Positions 1 to 8,785 of a DNA stretch of 64,000 nt are shown here, in pieces. This DNA comes from Cyanobacteria bacterium FACHB-471. GTDB taxonomy: Bacteria > Cyanobacteriota > Cyanobacteriia > Elainellales > Elainellaceae. Within the stretch, counting starts at the first letter, position 1. Each line of letters begins with the position of its first letter. Location: the NCBI GenBank assembly GCA_014695345.1, contig JACJOC010000069.1, positions 1 through 64,000 of the forward strand. The letters run 5' to 3'. Both the position numbers and the translations under genes were made by a program. The notes beneath the pieces are model-generated. The model saw only the letters and a list, made by a program, of their open reading frames with translations. It was not told the DNA's origin and ran no database searches.

Positions 1-83
1 CAGGCGACACAGATGTGATTTTGCTTGCCTCTCTTCTTTCCATTCTTACGGATGTGAGTGGAACCGCATTCAGGACATTGCAT
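1..83 (-). CDS. IS1-family transposase InsA-like N-terminus (partial)
   Basis: Read on the minus strand, bases 83 to 1 give an open frame of 27 codons starting MQCPECGSTHIRKNGKKRG and continuing K-Q-N-H-I-C-V-A. This is the CxxC zinc-finger N-terminus characteristic of IS1-family InsA proteins in cyanobacteria, in which a second CxxC pair follows just beyond the visible part. InsA binds the IS ends, and the full transposase comes from InsA-InsB fusion or frameshifting. Only the beginning is visible, so I cannot say whether the copy is intact. Confidence 0.8.
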   Translation of the reverse strand, partial: MQCPECGSTHIRKNGKKRGKQNHICVA

Positions 84-122
84 TGAAACTTCCCCTAATT
101 CATACCTCCATTCTGCAACGCC
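1..122 (-). mobile_element. End of an IS1-family insertion sequence (rest lies outside the window)
   Basis: The first 122 bases contain the start of a minus-strand IS1-type transposase and a terminus reading GGCGTTGCAGAAT inward from base 122. It resembles the IS1 end GGTGATGCTGCC in length and spacing to the transposase start (about 40 bases). Homology to the interrupted sugar porter resumes directly after base 122, which fixes the junction. The other end and the target duplication are outside the window. Two small elements at 8786 and 10121 begin with the same GGCGTTGC, so this transposase or a relative may mobilise them. Confidence 0.75.
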
Positions 123-1201
123 TTATTTTTTGGCGAGTGTTAGGAGGGGCTGCGGTTGGCGCAGCTAGCGTAATTGCCCCAGCCTACATTGCAGAAGTAT
201 CGCCTGCTGCATGGCGCGGCAGAATGGGTTCTCTGCAACAGCTTGCCATCGTGGTTGGAATTTTTATTGCTCTGCTGTGTGACTACTTTATTGCAGTCGG
301 AGCGGGGTCGGCTGAGTCACCTTTCTGGTTTGGCATTACGGCTTGGCGCTGGATGTTTTGGACAGAAATTCCCCCGGCAGTTCTCTATGGCATAGCGGCA
401 TTGCGAATTCCAGAGTCGCCTCGTTATCTGGTGGCTCAGCACAGAGAGTCAGAAGCCATTCAGGTTCTCTCCAAGATTGAGAAAGGAGACATCTTGCAGA
501 AGGTGCGTGATATCCAGCAAACGGTGATGCGAGAGCGTAAATCTAAGTTCTCAGACTTGGTGAGTCGCAGCGGTGGACTGTTGCCCATTGTCTGGTTGGG
601 AATGGGACTATCAATCTTTCAACAGTTTGTCGGAATTAACGTCATCTTTTACTACAGCAGCGTGCTGTGGCGATCGGTTGGCTTTACAGAGGCAGATTCA
701 CTTTGGATAACGGTGATTACGTCTGTCACTAATATTGTGACGACGCTAATTGCGATCGCCTTTGTCGATAAATTTGGTCGAAGACCGCTGCTGTTGATCG
801 GTTCCATTGGCATGTTTCTCACCCTGGGAACACTCGCTGCTTTGTTTGGCAGTGCGCCTGTTGGTGCCGCAGGCAATCCGGCTCTGAGCGATACGTCAGG
901 ACTTATCGCCCTGGTTGCAGCTAATGCCTATGTGTTCTGCTTTGGGTTTTCCTGGGGTCCAATTGTTTGGGTCTTGCTGGGGGAAATGTTTAATAACAAA
1001 ATACGGGCGATCGCTCTGTCTGTTTGTGCTGCCGTGCAGTGGATTGCCAACTTCCTCGTATCAACGACCTTCCCTCCCCTATTGGAGTCCTTTGGTTTGG
1101 GCACTGCCTATGGTTTGTATACCATCGCTGCTGCCATCTCATTTTTCTTTGTGCTCCTCCTGGTCAAAGAAACCAAGGGCAAAGAGCTAGAACAAATGTA
1201 G
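123..1201 (+). pseudogene. Sugar porter (MFS), 5'-truncated by the IS
   Basis: The product is a major facilitator of the sugar porter family, a proton or facilitated sugar transporter of the plasma membrane. Visible signatures are PAYIAEVSP after the third or fourth helix, PESPRYLV before the central loop, DKFGRRPLLLIG in the second half and a terminal KETKGKELE. Family members have about 450-480 residues and 12 helices. Here about 360 residues remain, and helices 1 to 3 with the first GRR loop are missing. An open frame continues upstream to a TTG at 83, but those 13 codons come from the IS end, not from the transporter. The gene is therefore probably non-functional, unless the missing half lies on the other side of the IS. 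Confidence 0.85.
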
Positions 1202-1233
1202 CGAAGGAAATTTCCGTGAAGGGTTTCCTCTCG

Positions 1234-1259
1234 TAGGGGCGGTTCGCGAACCGCCCCTA
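1234..1259. repeat. Perfect palindrome downstream of the sugar porter
   Basis: A 26-base perfect palindrome built on TAGGGGCGG-TTCGCGAA-CCGCCCCTA. It could serve as a terminator for the truncated transporter, although no T-run follows. It has the GTAGGGG...CCCCTAC design seen again in the elements at 8786, 10121 and 44541. A degenerate second copy (GTAGAGGTATTTTGCGAAACACCC) follows at about 1299-1322. Confidence 0.6.
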
Positions 1260-1444
1260 TGCAAAACGTACCTTAGCGACGGATATTTGTTCCTCCCGTA
1301 GAGGTATTTTGCGAAACACCCTAAAAACTCCAAGCATCGAATTTGCGGTGTTCTCAACGCGATTAAAAATTGTATCTATAGCTACAGAATATTGCCTAAA
1401 CGATAAACAAGCCTTACAATCCGTATAAGATAATACTATTTATA

Positions 1445-1705
1445 ATGGTTATGAATTCTGGGGCAGATTTAGATTGGGAAGAAGCATTTGAATATAGACC
1501 GGGGCAAATCGTTGAATTAAAAGCCCAACCTGGCACCTTTGATACGATCGCCGATTACGAGGCAATGATGGTGCCGCCCATCTGGTTGGTGAATGATTCA
1601 CATCCCCGCTATCCCCATGAGCTGCGCGTGATTGCTCAGCCACCGATGGAAGACAATCCTTTAAGACCTCAGTGTCCGTTAAACCTGGAAAAGGTTTATG
1701 CCTAA
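1445..1705 (+). CDS. Conserved-looking small protein of unknown function
   Basis: An 86-residue acidic protein with no membrane segment or signal peptide. It has a central WEEAFEYRPGQIVELKA segment and a C-terminal part rich in Pro (PPIWLVNDSHPRYPHELRV). I do not recognise the family. Codon use and HIP1-like CGATCG match the neighbours, so it looks like a resident gene. It is followed 84 bases later by the LLM oxidoreductase on the same strand and could be co-transcribed with it. No function is assigned. Confidence 0.55.
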   Translation: MVMNSGADLDWEEAFEYRPGQIVELKAQPGTFDTIADYEAMMVPPIWLVNDSHPRYPHELRVIAQPPMEDNPLRPQCPLNLEKVYA

Positions 1706-1789
1706 CAACCGATGAATTTTTATCCATGCTCGTGCGAAATAGGGTAGTAAAGCTGCCCTCACTAAATACCACGAGCAGGAAAAATTCTT

Positions 1790-2764
1790 ATGGTAAAGAT
1801 TGGCTACCATGCTTCCCATGAACAGTTCAAGCCGAGTGAACTGCTGAAGTACGTGCAACTGGCAGAGCAAGTAGGCTTTACCCATGCTCTTTCCTCTGAT
1901 CACTTTCATCCCTGGACTGAGCAGCAAGGACAAAGTGGTTTTGCCTGGTCGTGGCTAGGGGCAGCTATGCAGGCAACAAACCTTTCCTATCGAGTAGTTT
2001 GTGCGCCTGGGCAGCGATATCATCCTGCAATTATTGCTCAGGCCTCAGCAACTCTAGCTGAGATGTTTCCCGATCGCTTCTGGATCACGGTTGGTAGCGG
2101 ACAAGCGCTCAACGAAACGATCACAGGTGATAAGTGGCCGATCAAAAGCGATCGCAATACTCGGCTCAAAGAATGTGTGGATATCATGCGATCGCTCTGG
2201 GCGGGCGAAACCGTAACTCACCGCGGACTAGTCTGTGTTGAAGAAGCCAAACTTTATTCCCGTCCTGATACTCCGCCGCTAATCATTGGGGCAGCCGTGA
2301 CCGCTAAAACCGCGGAATGGCTGGGCAGTTGGGCTGATGGACTGATCACGATTTCGCGCCCACCTGACCAACTTAAGGAAGTGGTAGACGCTTTCCGTCG
2401 AGGTGGTGGAGCCGGAAAACCAATGTTGCTGAAAGTCCAACTTTCCTATGACCAAGATGAAACAGCCGCTCGCCAAAAAGCTCACGAACAGTGGCGCAGT
2501 AACATTTTTGAAAATGTATTGATGACAGAACTGCAATCCCCTCGTCAGTTTGAGGTTGCGGGTCAATTTGTGCAACCCCATGAGTTAGATGGATCCGTTC
2601 GCATTTCTGCCGACCCTCAGCAACATATTGATTGGCTGAGACAGGATATTGAGTTGGGATTCAGCGAACTGTTACTACATAACGTCAACCGTGAACAACA
2701 ACAGTTTATTGAAGTCTTTGGTGAGAAAGTGCTTCCGGCACTTCAGCCTGTATCGGTTGGCTAG
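1790..2764 (+). CDS. LLM-class flavin-dependent oxidoreductase
   Basis: A 324-residue luciferase-like monooxygenase of the F420 or FMN type, close to the family in which TIM-barrel proteins resemble F420-dependent glucose-6-phosphate dehydrogenase. Evidence: N-terminal IGYHASHEQFKPSELLKYV, then SSDHFHPWTEQQG, and RYHPAIIAQASATLAEMFP, matching the conserved active-site stretch. The family oxidises or reduces small organic substrates with a flavin cofactor. The real substrate is unknown, and the cofactor (FMN or F420) cannot be decided from sequence alone. Length is normal, and AGGA precedes the ATG at about 10 bases. A hairpin with a T-tail at 2918 may end the transcript. Confidence 0.85.
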   Translation: MVKIGYHASHEQFKPSELLKYVQLAEQVGFTHALSSDHFHPWTEQQGQSGFAWSWLGAAMQATNLSYRVVCAPGQRYHPAIIAQASATLAEMFPDRFWITVGSGQALNETITGDKWPIKSDRNTRLKECVDIMRSLWAGETVTHRGLVCVEEAKLYSRPDTPPLIIGAAVTAKTAEWLGSWADGLITISRPPDQLKEVVDAFRRGGGAGKPMLLKVQLSYDQDETAARQKAHEQWRSNIFENVLMTELQSPRQFEVAGQFVQPHELDGSVRISADPQQHIDWLRQDIELGFSELLLHNVNREQQQFIEVFGEKVLPALQPVSVG

Positions 2765-2917
2765 ATACTCCCACAAACAGCATCTTCGATAAAACTGAAC
2801 TTACTTCGACCTACAACTTCACAATCCTGCAAGAACTAGTCACTTTAGTTAAGCAGACAATTTAGTTCAAATGTACTAACCAACGTGATATTCTACTTCT
2901 AGCAACTCATGCTAGCC

Positions 2918-2949
2918 AGCAGCCCACCTCAGTAGCGGCTGCTTTTTAT
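2918..2949 (+). terminator. Rho-independent terminator candidate
   Basis: Stem AGCAGCC / GGCTGCT (2918-2924 with 2937-2943) with a 12-base loop and a following run of five T. It lies 150 bases after the LLM oxidoreductase gene and just before the hup promoter. Confidence 0.6.
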
Positions 2950-2977
2950 TGGCTGTGCGTCTGCGTGGTCTGTGCCC

Positions 2978-2983
2978 TATAAT
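2978..2983 (+). promoter_or_regulatory. Probable -10 box of the hup promoter
   Basis: A consensus TATAAT lies 27 bases before the ATG of the HU gene, which would give a short leader. I see no convincing -35 at the usual distance, so it may depend on an activator or be weak. Confidence 0.4.
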
Positions 2984-3010
2984 CCTTGCAAGCGTTAAAT
3001 AGCAACCTAT

Positions 3011-3289
3011 ATGAACAAAGGTGAATTAGTGGATGCGATCGCCGATAAGGCAGGAGTAACCAAGAAAGAAGCGGATGCAGTGCTAACCGCAGTGCTGGAG
3101 TCCATCCAGGAATCTGTCGCCGCAGGCAACAAGGTAACTCTCGTCGGTTTTGGCACATTTGAAGCAAGAGAACGCCAATCCCGTGAAGGGCGCAACCCCA
3201 AGACAGGTGAAGTGATGACGATTCCGGCTACGACTGTCCCTGTGTTTTCGGCTGGAAAGCTATTTAAGGAGAAGGTTTCAGAATCTTGA
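3011..3289 (+). CDS. hup: HU-type nucleoid protein
   Basis: A 92-residue histone-like HU protein, the main DNA-bending nucleoid protein, which acts as a dimer. The start MNKGELVDAIADKAGVTKKE is the helical dimer base. VTLVGFGTFEARERQSREGR and NPKTGEVMTIPATTVP form the beta-arm region, with the conserved Pro of the arm tip that intercalates into DNA. Length matches the family. It is monocistronic, with a promoter-like TATAAT before it and two hairpins after it. Confidence 0.95.
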   Translation: MNKGELVDAIADKAGVTKKEADAVLTAVLESIQESVAAGNKVTLVGFGTFEARERQSREGRNPKTGEVMTIPATTVPVFSAGKLFKEKVSES

Positions 3290-3317
3290 CGGTAGGGTGG
3301 CACCGTGAAAATTTTAA

Positions 3318-3362
3318 GGGGGGTTAGCCCCCAACCCCCCTGTAGGAAGCATTACGCTTCCT
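3318..3362 (+). terminator. Double hairpin after hup
   Basis: Two adjacent inverted repeats: GGGGGGTT/AACCCCCC (3318-3340) and AGGAAGC-ATTAC-GCTTCCT (3344-3362). They probably stop transcription of hup, although no strong T-run follows. Confidence 0.45.
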
Positions 3363-3519
3363 CAGTGTTTGACCCCAAACTGACGCAGAAGTTCCAGGCG
3401 TAGAATCTTTTTAGTCGGTTTTTCCAATCAATTTGTACAAAGGCGCAAGATTTCTCGCACACTAATGTGGCAGAGGTCTAAATCTGTGAGCAATTGATTC
3501 AAACGGGGAGGCAACTTTG

Positions 3520-4188
3520 ATGACAGCACCATATGTATTTCTAGCCGGGGCCAGTCGCGGGGTAGGACGCGAGATTGCTAGTGGTTTAGTTGGGCGATCG
3601 CTTTCAGTCAAAGCGCTCTTACGCAGCGAGGCGGCACGAGCAGAGCTAGAGGCAATGGGAATTGCGATCGCTCTTGGAGATGCGCTGAACGTGGCTGAAG
3701 TCGAGCAAGCAATGCAGGGCGAACCGATTGGGGCAGTGATTAGCACGATCGGTGGTTTGCCTAAAGATGGTGAGCGAGCAGACTACCTGGGAAACAAGAA
3801 TTTGATCGATGCTGCGGTCAAAGCAGGGGCACAAAAATTCATTTTGGTATCGTCGATTGGCAGCGGTGACAGTGTGGTAGCGCTGCCTCCTCAAGCCCTG
3901 CAAGCATTAGGTGAAGTTCTAGTCGAAAAAGAAAAGGCTGAACAGCATTTAATTGCTAGCGGATTGACGTACACCATCATCCGTCCAGGCGGGCTAAAAT
4001 CGGAACCCGCAACGGGCAATGCAGTGTTAACTCCAGACCCAACCATTGCCGGGTCGATTCATCGGGCGGATGTAGCAGAGCTAGTTTGCCGCTGTTTGCA
4101 ATCTGACCTAGCAAATAATCGCGTGCTTTCAGCGGTTGACCAGCAAATGCTTTATGGACAAAAGGAGTTTGAGAAACTAGAGGTGTAG
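3520..4188 (+). CDS. Atypical SDR / NAD(P)-binding protein
   Basis: A 222-residue Rossmann-fold protein of the atypical short-chain dehydrogenase type (NAD(P)H-binding, NmrA/YwnB-like). The dinucleotide-binding loop is FLAGASRGVGREIA near the N-terminus. KFILVSSIGS and YTIIRPGGLK correspond to the conserved strand 4 region and the RPGxL motif. Members act as reductases, isomerase partners or redox sensors, and the substrate here is unknown. The ATG at 3520 is preferred over a TTG one codon earlier because GGGGAG lies 10 bases before it. It is a single gene with a heptamer repeat downstream. Confidence 0.8.
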   Translation: MTAPYVFLAGASRGVGREIASGLVGRSLSVKALLRSEAARAELEAMGIAIALGDALNVAEVEQAMQGEPIGAVISTIGGLPKDGERADYLGNKNLIDAAVKAGAQKFILVSSIGSGDSVVALPPQALQALGEVLVEKEKAEQHLIASGLTYTIIRPGGLKSEPATGNAVLTPDPTIAGSIHRADVAELVCRCLQSDLANNRVLSAVDQQMLYGQKEFEKLEV

Positions 4189-4237
4189 AAGTGAAGGGAG
4201 GTGTAAAGGTGAAGGAAATCCCTTTTATGCGGCGTTC

Positions 4238-4272
4238 TAGCCCCTAGCCCCCAGTCCTTAGCCCCCAACCCC
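4238..4272. repeat. Short tandem heptamer repeat (STRR-like)
   Basis: Five consecutive 7-base units: TAGCCCC, TAGCCCC, CAGTCCT, TAGCCCC, CAACCCC. Heptameric tandem repeats of this kind are a known feature of filamentous cyanobacterial intergenic DNA. A similar C-rich, less regular run lies at about 6518-6545. Confidence 0.75.
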
Positions 4273-4451
4273 TACGTGTCGTCTTCCCCTGGAAAGATTA
4301 ACCAGGTGGATGAAGTGCGATCGCCTAATTTTTACCTAAACTGCACTTAAATGGCTTCACAGGAAGTCATTTGCCAATTCTGGCGGTCAGCCAGTATTCT
4401 GCTTAAGGCTTCTCTTTTGCCGCTAAACATCTGGACTGAAAGATATACAAC

Positions 4452-6476
4452 ATGCGATTTTCTCTTTCTCTTCTTGCTGTAAGTGTTGGCACCATCATTG
4501 CTCTCAGTCCCCTGCACTCAGCTTCTGCTCAGTCTCCTGCACGTCTTGGTGGACTTGACGGCAAGGATGAGGTTGAGCACGAAAATTCGAGTGGGGCGAT
4601 CGCAACGGCTTTGGACTCTGCTAAGACCGTCGAAGTTGCTCAAGCCGACGAAGCAGCTCAGCCTGAAAATGACTCAGAGTCAGAAGCCATTGTTGTAGAA
4701 ACAGAGCCAGCCGCAGAAACAGAGCCAACCGCAGCAAGCGATCAATCTAACGCTGATGCTGATGCCGAGTCAGCGGAGCCGACGGAGCAACCTGGCAATG
4801 CAGAGGAACCTAGCAATGCATCTACCTCCCCGGATGATGCTTCTGCCGATGAGTCAGAAAGAGAGATAACGCCAGAAACATCGTCAGAAACGGCATCAGA
4901 AGAAGTATCAGAGCAACTATCCCAAGATCTACCAGCAGGAGATGAGACTGAGGAAACATCGCCTGCCCCATCTCTAGGCTCCTCTGACGAAGCTACCCCC
5001 CCAGAAGATGAAGCAGAGGTAGATGACGAGGCAGAAGCAGAAGCGGAAGCAGAGGCAGAAACAGCCGAAGAAAACTTGATTCAGGCGGCACCGGAATACC
5101 TTAATCCCAGCCCCAATCCACTTCAGTTTCCGACTCAACCTGAAGAGGTAGAAATTGTTGGAACTCAGCCCATTACCTTAGAACAAGCAATTGATCTGGC
5201 CGTTCGTAACAACCGTGAGCTTCAGGTGTCTAGGCTAGAACTAGAGCGGGCACAGGCAGCTTTGCGGGAGGTACAGGCAAACAATCTACCCACAGTAGAC
5301 TTAAATTCAAATCTGACTTTCCAGGAAAACACGCAGCAGCAAGATTCAGGGGCATTACAGGATTTTCTGGATCAGCTTCAGGGAGGTCAAGGTGGCAGAG
5401 GTCAATCAGACGAGGATGATGTCAACGTCGTCCTGGGAGGTGCGGTAGAACTCAACTACACGCTGTTTACTGGAGGTCGGCGACCGGCTTTGATTGAGGC
5501 AGCTGAGGGACAGGTTCGTTTTCAGGAATTGCAGGTCGAAGCCCAGGAAGAGCAGCTTCGTCTAGATGTCATTAATAACTACTACGACTTGCAAGAAACA
5601 GATGAGCAAGTGCGAATTCAAGAGTCAGCACTAGAACAGGCGTTGCAGAGTTTGCGCGATGCCGAAGCACTGGAGCGAGCAGGGGTAGGAACGCGGTTTG
5701 ACGTGCTGCAAGCCCAAGTGGACGTGGCAAATGCTAGACAGCAGCTTACCCAAGCCCTCAGCCAACGCCAGATTGCCCGTCGTCAAATCGTCCAAACGCT
5801 GAGCTTGGCTCAGTCGGTAGAGGTGGCAGCAGCCGATCCCGTGGAGGTGGCAGACCTGTGGGATCTGAGCCTCGAAGAAACAATCGTCTTAGCAATCAGA
5901 AATCGGGCTGAGTTAGAGCAACAGCTTGTGCAGCGCGAAGTTAGTGACGCTCAACGACGGGCTGCTTTGGCTCAGTTGAGACCTCAGATTGGTTTGTTTG
6001 CGAGCTATAACGTGCAGGACACCTTAAACGAGGATCAAACCGTACAAGACAATTATCAGTTTGGCGCTCAGTTCAATCTGAGTTTGTTTGATGGAGGCGC
6101 TGCTAGGGCGCAAGCAGCTCAGGAAGAGGCCAATATTGCGATCGCCGAAACCAATTTTGCAGCGCAGCGCAACCAGATTCGATTTGATGTAGAAAGCGCT
6201 TACTCTAATCTGCAAGCTAACTTCGAGAACATTCAAACTGCGTCCTTAGCCCTGGAACAGGCAAGGGAAGCCCTGCGACTGGCAAGACTGCGATTCCAAG
6301 CGGGTGTAGGGACTCAAACAGACGTATTAATCGCGCAATCTGACTTAACCGAAGCAGAATTTAACCGAGTACAAGCGATTTTAGGTTATAACCGCTCTTT
6401 GGCAGAGTTACAGCGTTCTGTGAGCAACTTCCCCTACGCAGGGGTGATTCCAGAACCTTCGCCGCAGGTGCAATAG
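4452..6476 (+). CDS. TolC-family outer membrane efflux protein with a long acidic N-terminal insert
   Basis: A 674-residue outer membrane channel of the TolC/OEP type, the exit duct for type I secretion and efflux pumps. Residues 1-26 are a signal peptide with a Ser-Ala-Ser-Ala cleavage site. Residues about 36-235 are an unusually long low-complexity stretch rich in Glu, Asp, Ala, Ser and Pro. From about 247 the OEP repeats begin (ITLEQAIDLAVRNNRELQVS and, in the second half, LSLEETIVLAIRNRAELEQQ), with YTLFTGGR and FNLSLFDGG marking the two beta-barrel strands. Such channels are about 450 residues without the insert. No ABC or membrane-fusion partner is adjacent, so it may serve several pumps, as single cyanobacterial TolC proteins do. 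Confidence 0.9.
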   Translation: MRFSLSLLAVSVGTIIALSPLHSASAQSPARLGGLDGKDEVEHENSSGAIATALDSAKTVEVAQADEAAQPENDSESEAIVVETEPAAETEPTAASDQSNADADAESAEPTEQPGNAEEPSNASTSPDDASADESEREITPETSSETASEEVSEQLSQDLPAGDETEETSPAPSLGSSDEATPPEDEAEVDDEAEAEAEAEAETAEENLIQAAPEYLNPSPNPLQFPTQPEEVEIVGTQPITLEQAIDLAVRNNRELQVSRLELERAQAALREVQANNLPTVDLNSNLTFQENTQQQDSGALQDFLDQLQGGQGGRGQSDEDDVNVVLGGAVELNYTLFTGGRRPALIEAAEGQVRFQELQVEAQEEQLRLDVINNYYDLQETDEQVRIQESALEQALQSLRDAEALERAGVGTRFDVLQAQVDVANARQQLTQALSQRQIARRQIVQTLSLAQSVEVAAADPVEVADLWDLSLEETIVLAIRNRAELEQQLVQREVSDAQRRAALAQLRPQIGLFASYNVQDTLNEDQTVQDNYQFGAQFNLSLFDGGAARAQAAQEEANIAIAETNFAAQRNQIRFDVESAYSNLQANFENIQTASLALEQAREALRLARLRFQAGVGTQTDVLIAQSDLTEAEFNRVQAILGYNRSLAELQRSVSNFPYAGVIPEPSPQVQ

Positions 6477-6631
6477 GAGGAAGAAAGGATGAAAGAGGAA
6501 ATGTCTTTCTTCTCGCCCTAATCCCTACCCCTAATCCCCTCCCTTCGGTATAATCTGCTACACCTGGCACTCAGCTACTGGTGGCAAGATTGTCGCATCG
6601 GTAGGAGCGTTACCCCTGCTGGCAACCCAAT

Positions 6632-7687
6632 TTGCACCAGTCTTTTCGCCGCATTCTGCTTGGCACTGTCTTTTTTGTTATTACCATTGTTGTGGCGATC
6701 GCAGGTTACACGATCGCAGGTTGGGCATTGCTCGATGCCGTTTACATGGTGGTCATTACCATCTTCGGAGTTGGGTATGGCGAGGTTCGCCCAATTGAGT
6801 CCCCGGCACTCAAGATTTTTACCATTCTGGTGATCATTGCGGGAACGTCGTCAGCAGTTTACATGGTAGGAGGGTTTGTCCAGATGGTGACTGAGGGAGA
6901 AATCAACCGCGCTCTGGACGCTCGGCGGATAGCAAAAGGAATTGATACCTTACAACAGCATGTGATTATCTGTGGTTTTGGTCGGATTGGGCAGATCCTG
7001 GCAAAGAAGATGATGGAATCGGGTCAACCTTTTGTGATCATCGATAACAACAGCGATCGCCTTGCCAAAGCCGAAGCAATGGGTTATCTAGTTCGCATTG
7101 GCAATGCTACCGATGAAACCATTTTGCAGGCTGTCGGAATCTTGAGAGCCAAAGTATTAGCTACTGCGCTGCCAGATGATGCGTCTAATGTATTTATTAC
7201 ATTAACGGCACGAGAAATGAACCCTAACCTGGTAATCATTGCGCGGGGTGAATTTCCCACCACTGAAAAAAAGCTGCGATTGGCAGGAGCCGACCACGTA
7301 GTGTTGCCTGCTACAATCGGCGCTTTGCGAATGGCGCACATGATCACTCATCCAGCCTCAATCGACTTTCTCGATCAAAACGACGGTCGCAGTACATTAA
7401 GTGAACTGTTAGCAGAAATTGATGTCCAGCTTGATGAGTTGGTAGTTCCTAAAGGGTCACCTCTAGTCGGTGGCATGGTGAGTGACATTGAGGTGCGTGG
7501 CAGAGGCACTTTTATTGTGGTAGCGCTACGTCGAAGTGATGGCAGTACGTTTGTCCACCCCAACCACAGCACAGTAATCAAGGAAGGCGATACGGTGATT
7601 CTGATGGGACACCAGGGCGATATTCCCAAGTTTGCCGAACACTATGCGCTCAAGCGGCAACTGCGCTATCGAGGGACACTGCATTAA
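6632..7687 (+). CDS. Potassium channel with RCK (TrkA-N/TrkA-C) domain
   Basis: A 351-residue two-helix K+ channel fused to a cytosolic RCK gating domain (MthK or Kch layout). TM1 is at about residues 8-29, and the pore loop contains TIFGVGYGEV, whose VGYG is the K+ selectivity filter. TM2 is at about 63-85. HVIICGFGRIGQILAKKM begins the Rossmann-type RCK, and the C-terminal part (about 255-345) is TrkA-C. It controls K+ flux across the plasma membrane under ligand control. A stop codon lies in frame at 6602-6604, and the first usable start is a TTG at 6632. That is slightly short before TM1 but plausible. Confidence 0.9.
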   Translation: MHQSFRRILLGTVFFVITIVVAIAGYTIAGWALLDAVYMVVITIFGVGYGEVRPIESPALKIFTILVIIAGTSSAVYMVGGFVQMVTEGEINRALDARRIAKGIDTLQQHVIICGFGRIGQILAKKMMESGQPFVIIDNNSDRLAKAEAMGYLVRIGNATDETILQAVGILRAKVLATALPDDASNVFITLTAREMNPNLVIIARGEFPTTEKKLRLAGADHVVLPATIGALRMAHMITHPASIDFLDQNDGRSTLSELLAEIDVQLDELVVPKGSPLVGGMVSDIEVRGRGTFIVVALRRSDGSTFVHPNHSTVIKEGDTVILMGHQGDIPKFAEHYALKRQLRYRGTLH

Positions 7688-7849
7688 GCTCAGATGGATT
7701 CGCTCTCCCCAAAGTTTATTCCTAAGATAGACGCACGGTCTGACGATCGCCTTTACCTTTGTAGCATTGAGCTTTGGCTCAAGTAATTAACCTAGCGACC
7801 GCTAACCTCACCTCTTTATAAACTCATTTCTAAACTTTGGGAAAATCTT

Positions 7850-8125
7850 ATGCAACTTCAAGTTGAATGTAATGATCGGGTTGGCAAGCAACAAGTTTGC
7901 CGAACATGCGATCGCGTTTTCAAAATGCAGGCAGCAAAAGTAATCATCTGCGACGACCAAGGAGAAAACTGTGGCGCTGTTTGCCCCACCTGCATTGGTA
8001 GAGGATATGGTTGGCTCAGTAGTCAGTTTGAACAATTGACAACCCCTCAAAAGAAATCGGTTACCGCAGTACTTACACCAGTCACGGGGATAGATAGGGC
8101 ACTCACTCATACAAAGTCTGCCTAA
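7850..8125 (+). CDS. Small Cys-rich protein, possible zinc ribbon
   Basis: A 91-residue protein with CRTC near residues 18-21, CxxxxxC at the IICDDQGENC stretch and CPTC near residue 46. This suggests one metal-binding knuckle. I do not recognise the family. No signal peptide or membrane segment is present. It stands alone between the K+ channel and a repeat-rich region. Zinc binding is an inference from Cys spacing only. Confidence 0.5.
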   Translation: MQLQVECNDRVGKQQVCRTCDRVFKMQAAKVIICDDQGENCGAVCPTCIGRGYGWLSSQFEQLTTPQKKSVTAVLTPVTGIDRALTHTKSA

Positions 8126-8239
8126 ACACCTAATCGATCGTGCATCACATCACGTACATCCTTGTTGGAGGAACATCTTTCAAGGCGATCGCTACCATTG
8201 CGATGCTGATCCTCACCCGATAACCAGGCTCAATAATCC

Positions 8240-8290
8240 AATATATCGAGTTGGAATTCTTACCGTGCAAGAGTTTCAACTCGATATATT
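8240..8290. repeat. 14-bp perfect inverted repeat with a 23-base spacer
   Basis: Arms AATATATCGAGTTG (8240-8253) and CAACTCGATATATT (8277-8290) are exact reverse complements. The size suggests a terminator-like stem, a protein-binding site or the footprint of a very small element. It lies between the Cys-rich gene and the broken Uma2 gene, about 45 bases before the latter. Confidence 0.7.
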
Positions 8291-8336
8291 AGATCTACTA
8301 CAGTGAGCGATATTAGACGATTCCGAGGATTTGAAG

Positions 8337-8745
8337 ATGGTTAGTCGATCGTCCTACTCCCAAATCAGTTCGGCTTATAATTACCTGCCACCGCTTGAAA
8401 GTGGCGATCGCCTGACTCGCCCTGAGAGCAGTTGCTTCGCAGTTCCCCGAAGGGGTAATCGACACAGGCAGCAAAAAGCAAGCCTATCGTCGCACTGGAG
8501 TATTGGGATATATCATCTGGGAAGCATTTGAGAATCAACTGGAGTGGTTCCAATCGGTAGATGGAGATTATCAGCAACTCATGCCTGATATAGATGGGAT
8601 CATTCGCAGTCAAGTGTTTCCAGGTTTGTGGTTGGCAGTCGAGTCACTATTGAATAACCAGATGGCACGAGTGTTAGAAGTGATGCAAGTGGGGTTAAAC
8701 TCACCGGAATATTCAGCGTTTGTAGAGCAGATGAAGCAAGGATAA
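8337..8745 (+). pseudogene. Uma2-family (DUF820) endonuclease-like gene, internally deleted and frameshifted
   Basis: The Uma2 family is a large group of restriction-endonuclease-fold proteins expanded in cyanobacteria. The first frame gives NYLPPLESGDRLTRPE, the usual Uma2 N-terminus. From about 8430 a different frame gives FPEGVIDTGSKKQAYRRTGV and then LGYIIWEAFENQLEWF, VFPGLWLAVESLL and the C-terminal PEYSAFVEQMK. The middle of the domain, including the catalytic Asp and Glu-x-Lys region, is missing. An internal deletion with loss of frame has therefore removed function. An 80-codon frame beginning at 8503 is only the leftover C-terminus. Confidence 0.75.
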
Positions 8746-8785
8746 ATGACTGGAGTTCTAGGTTCTAGCTAAAGGAAGGGCATCG

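Noticed and set aside
83-122. TTG at 83 as the real start of the sugar porter
   Set aside because: The 13 codons belong to the IS end. The family N-terminus with helices 1-3 is missing.
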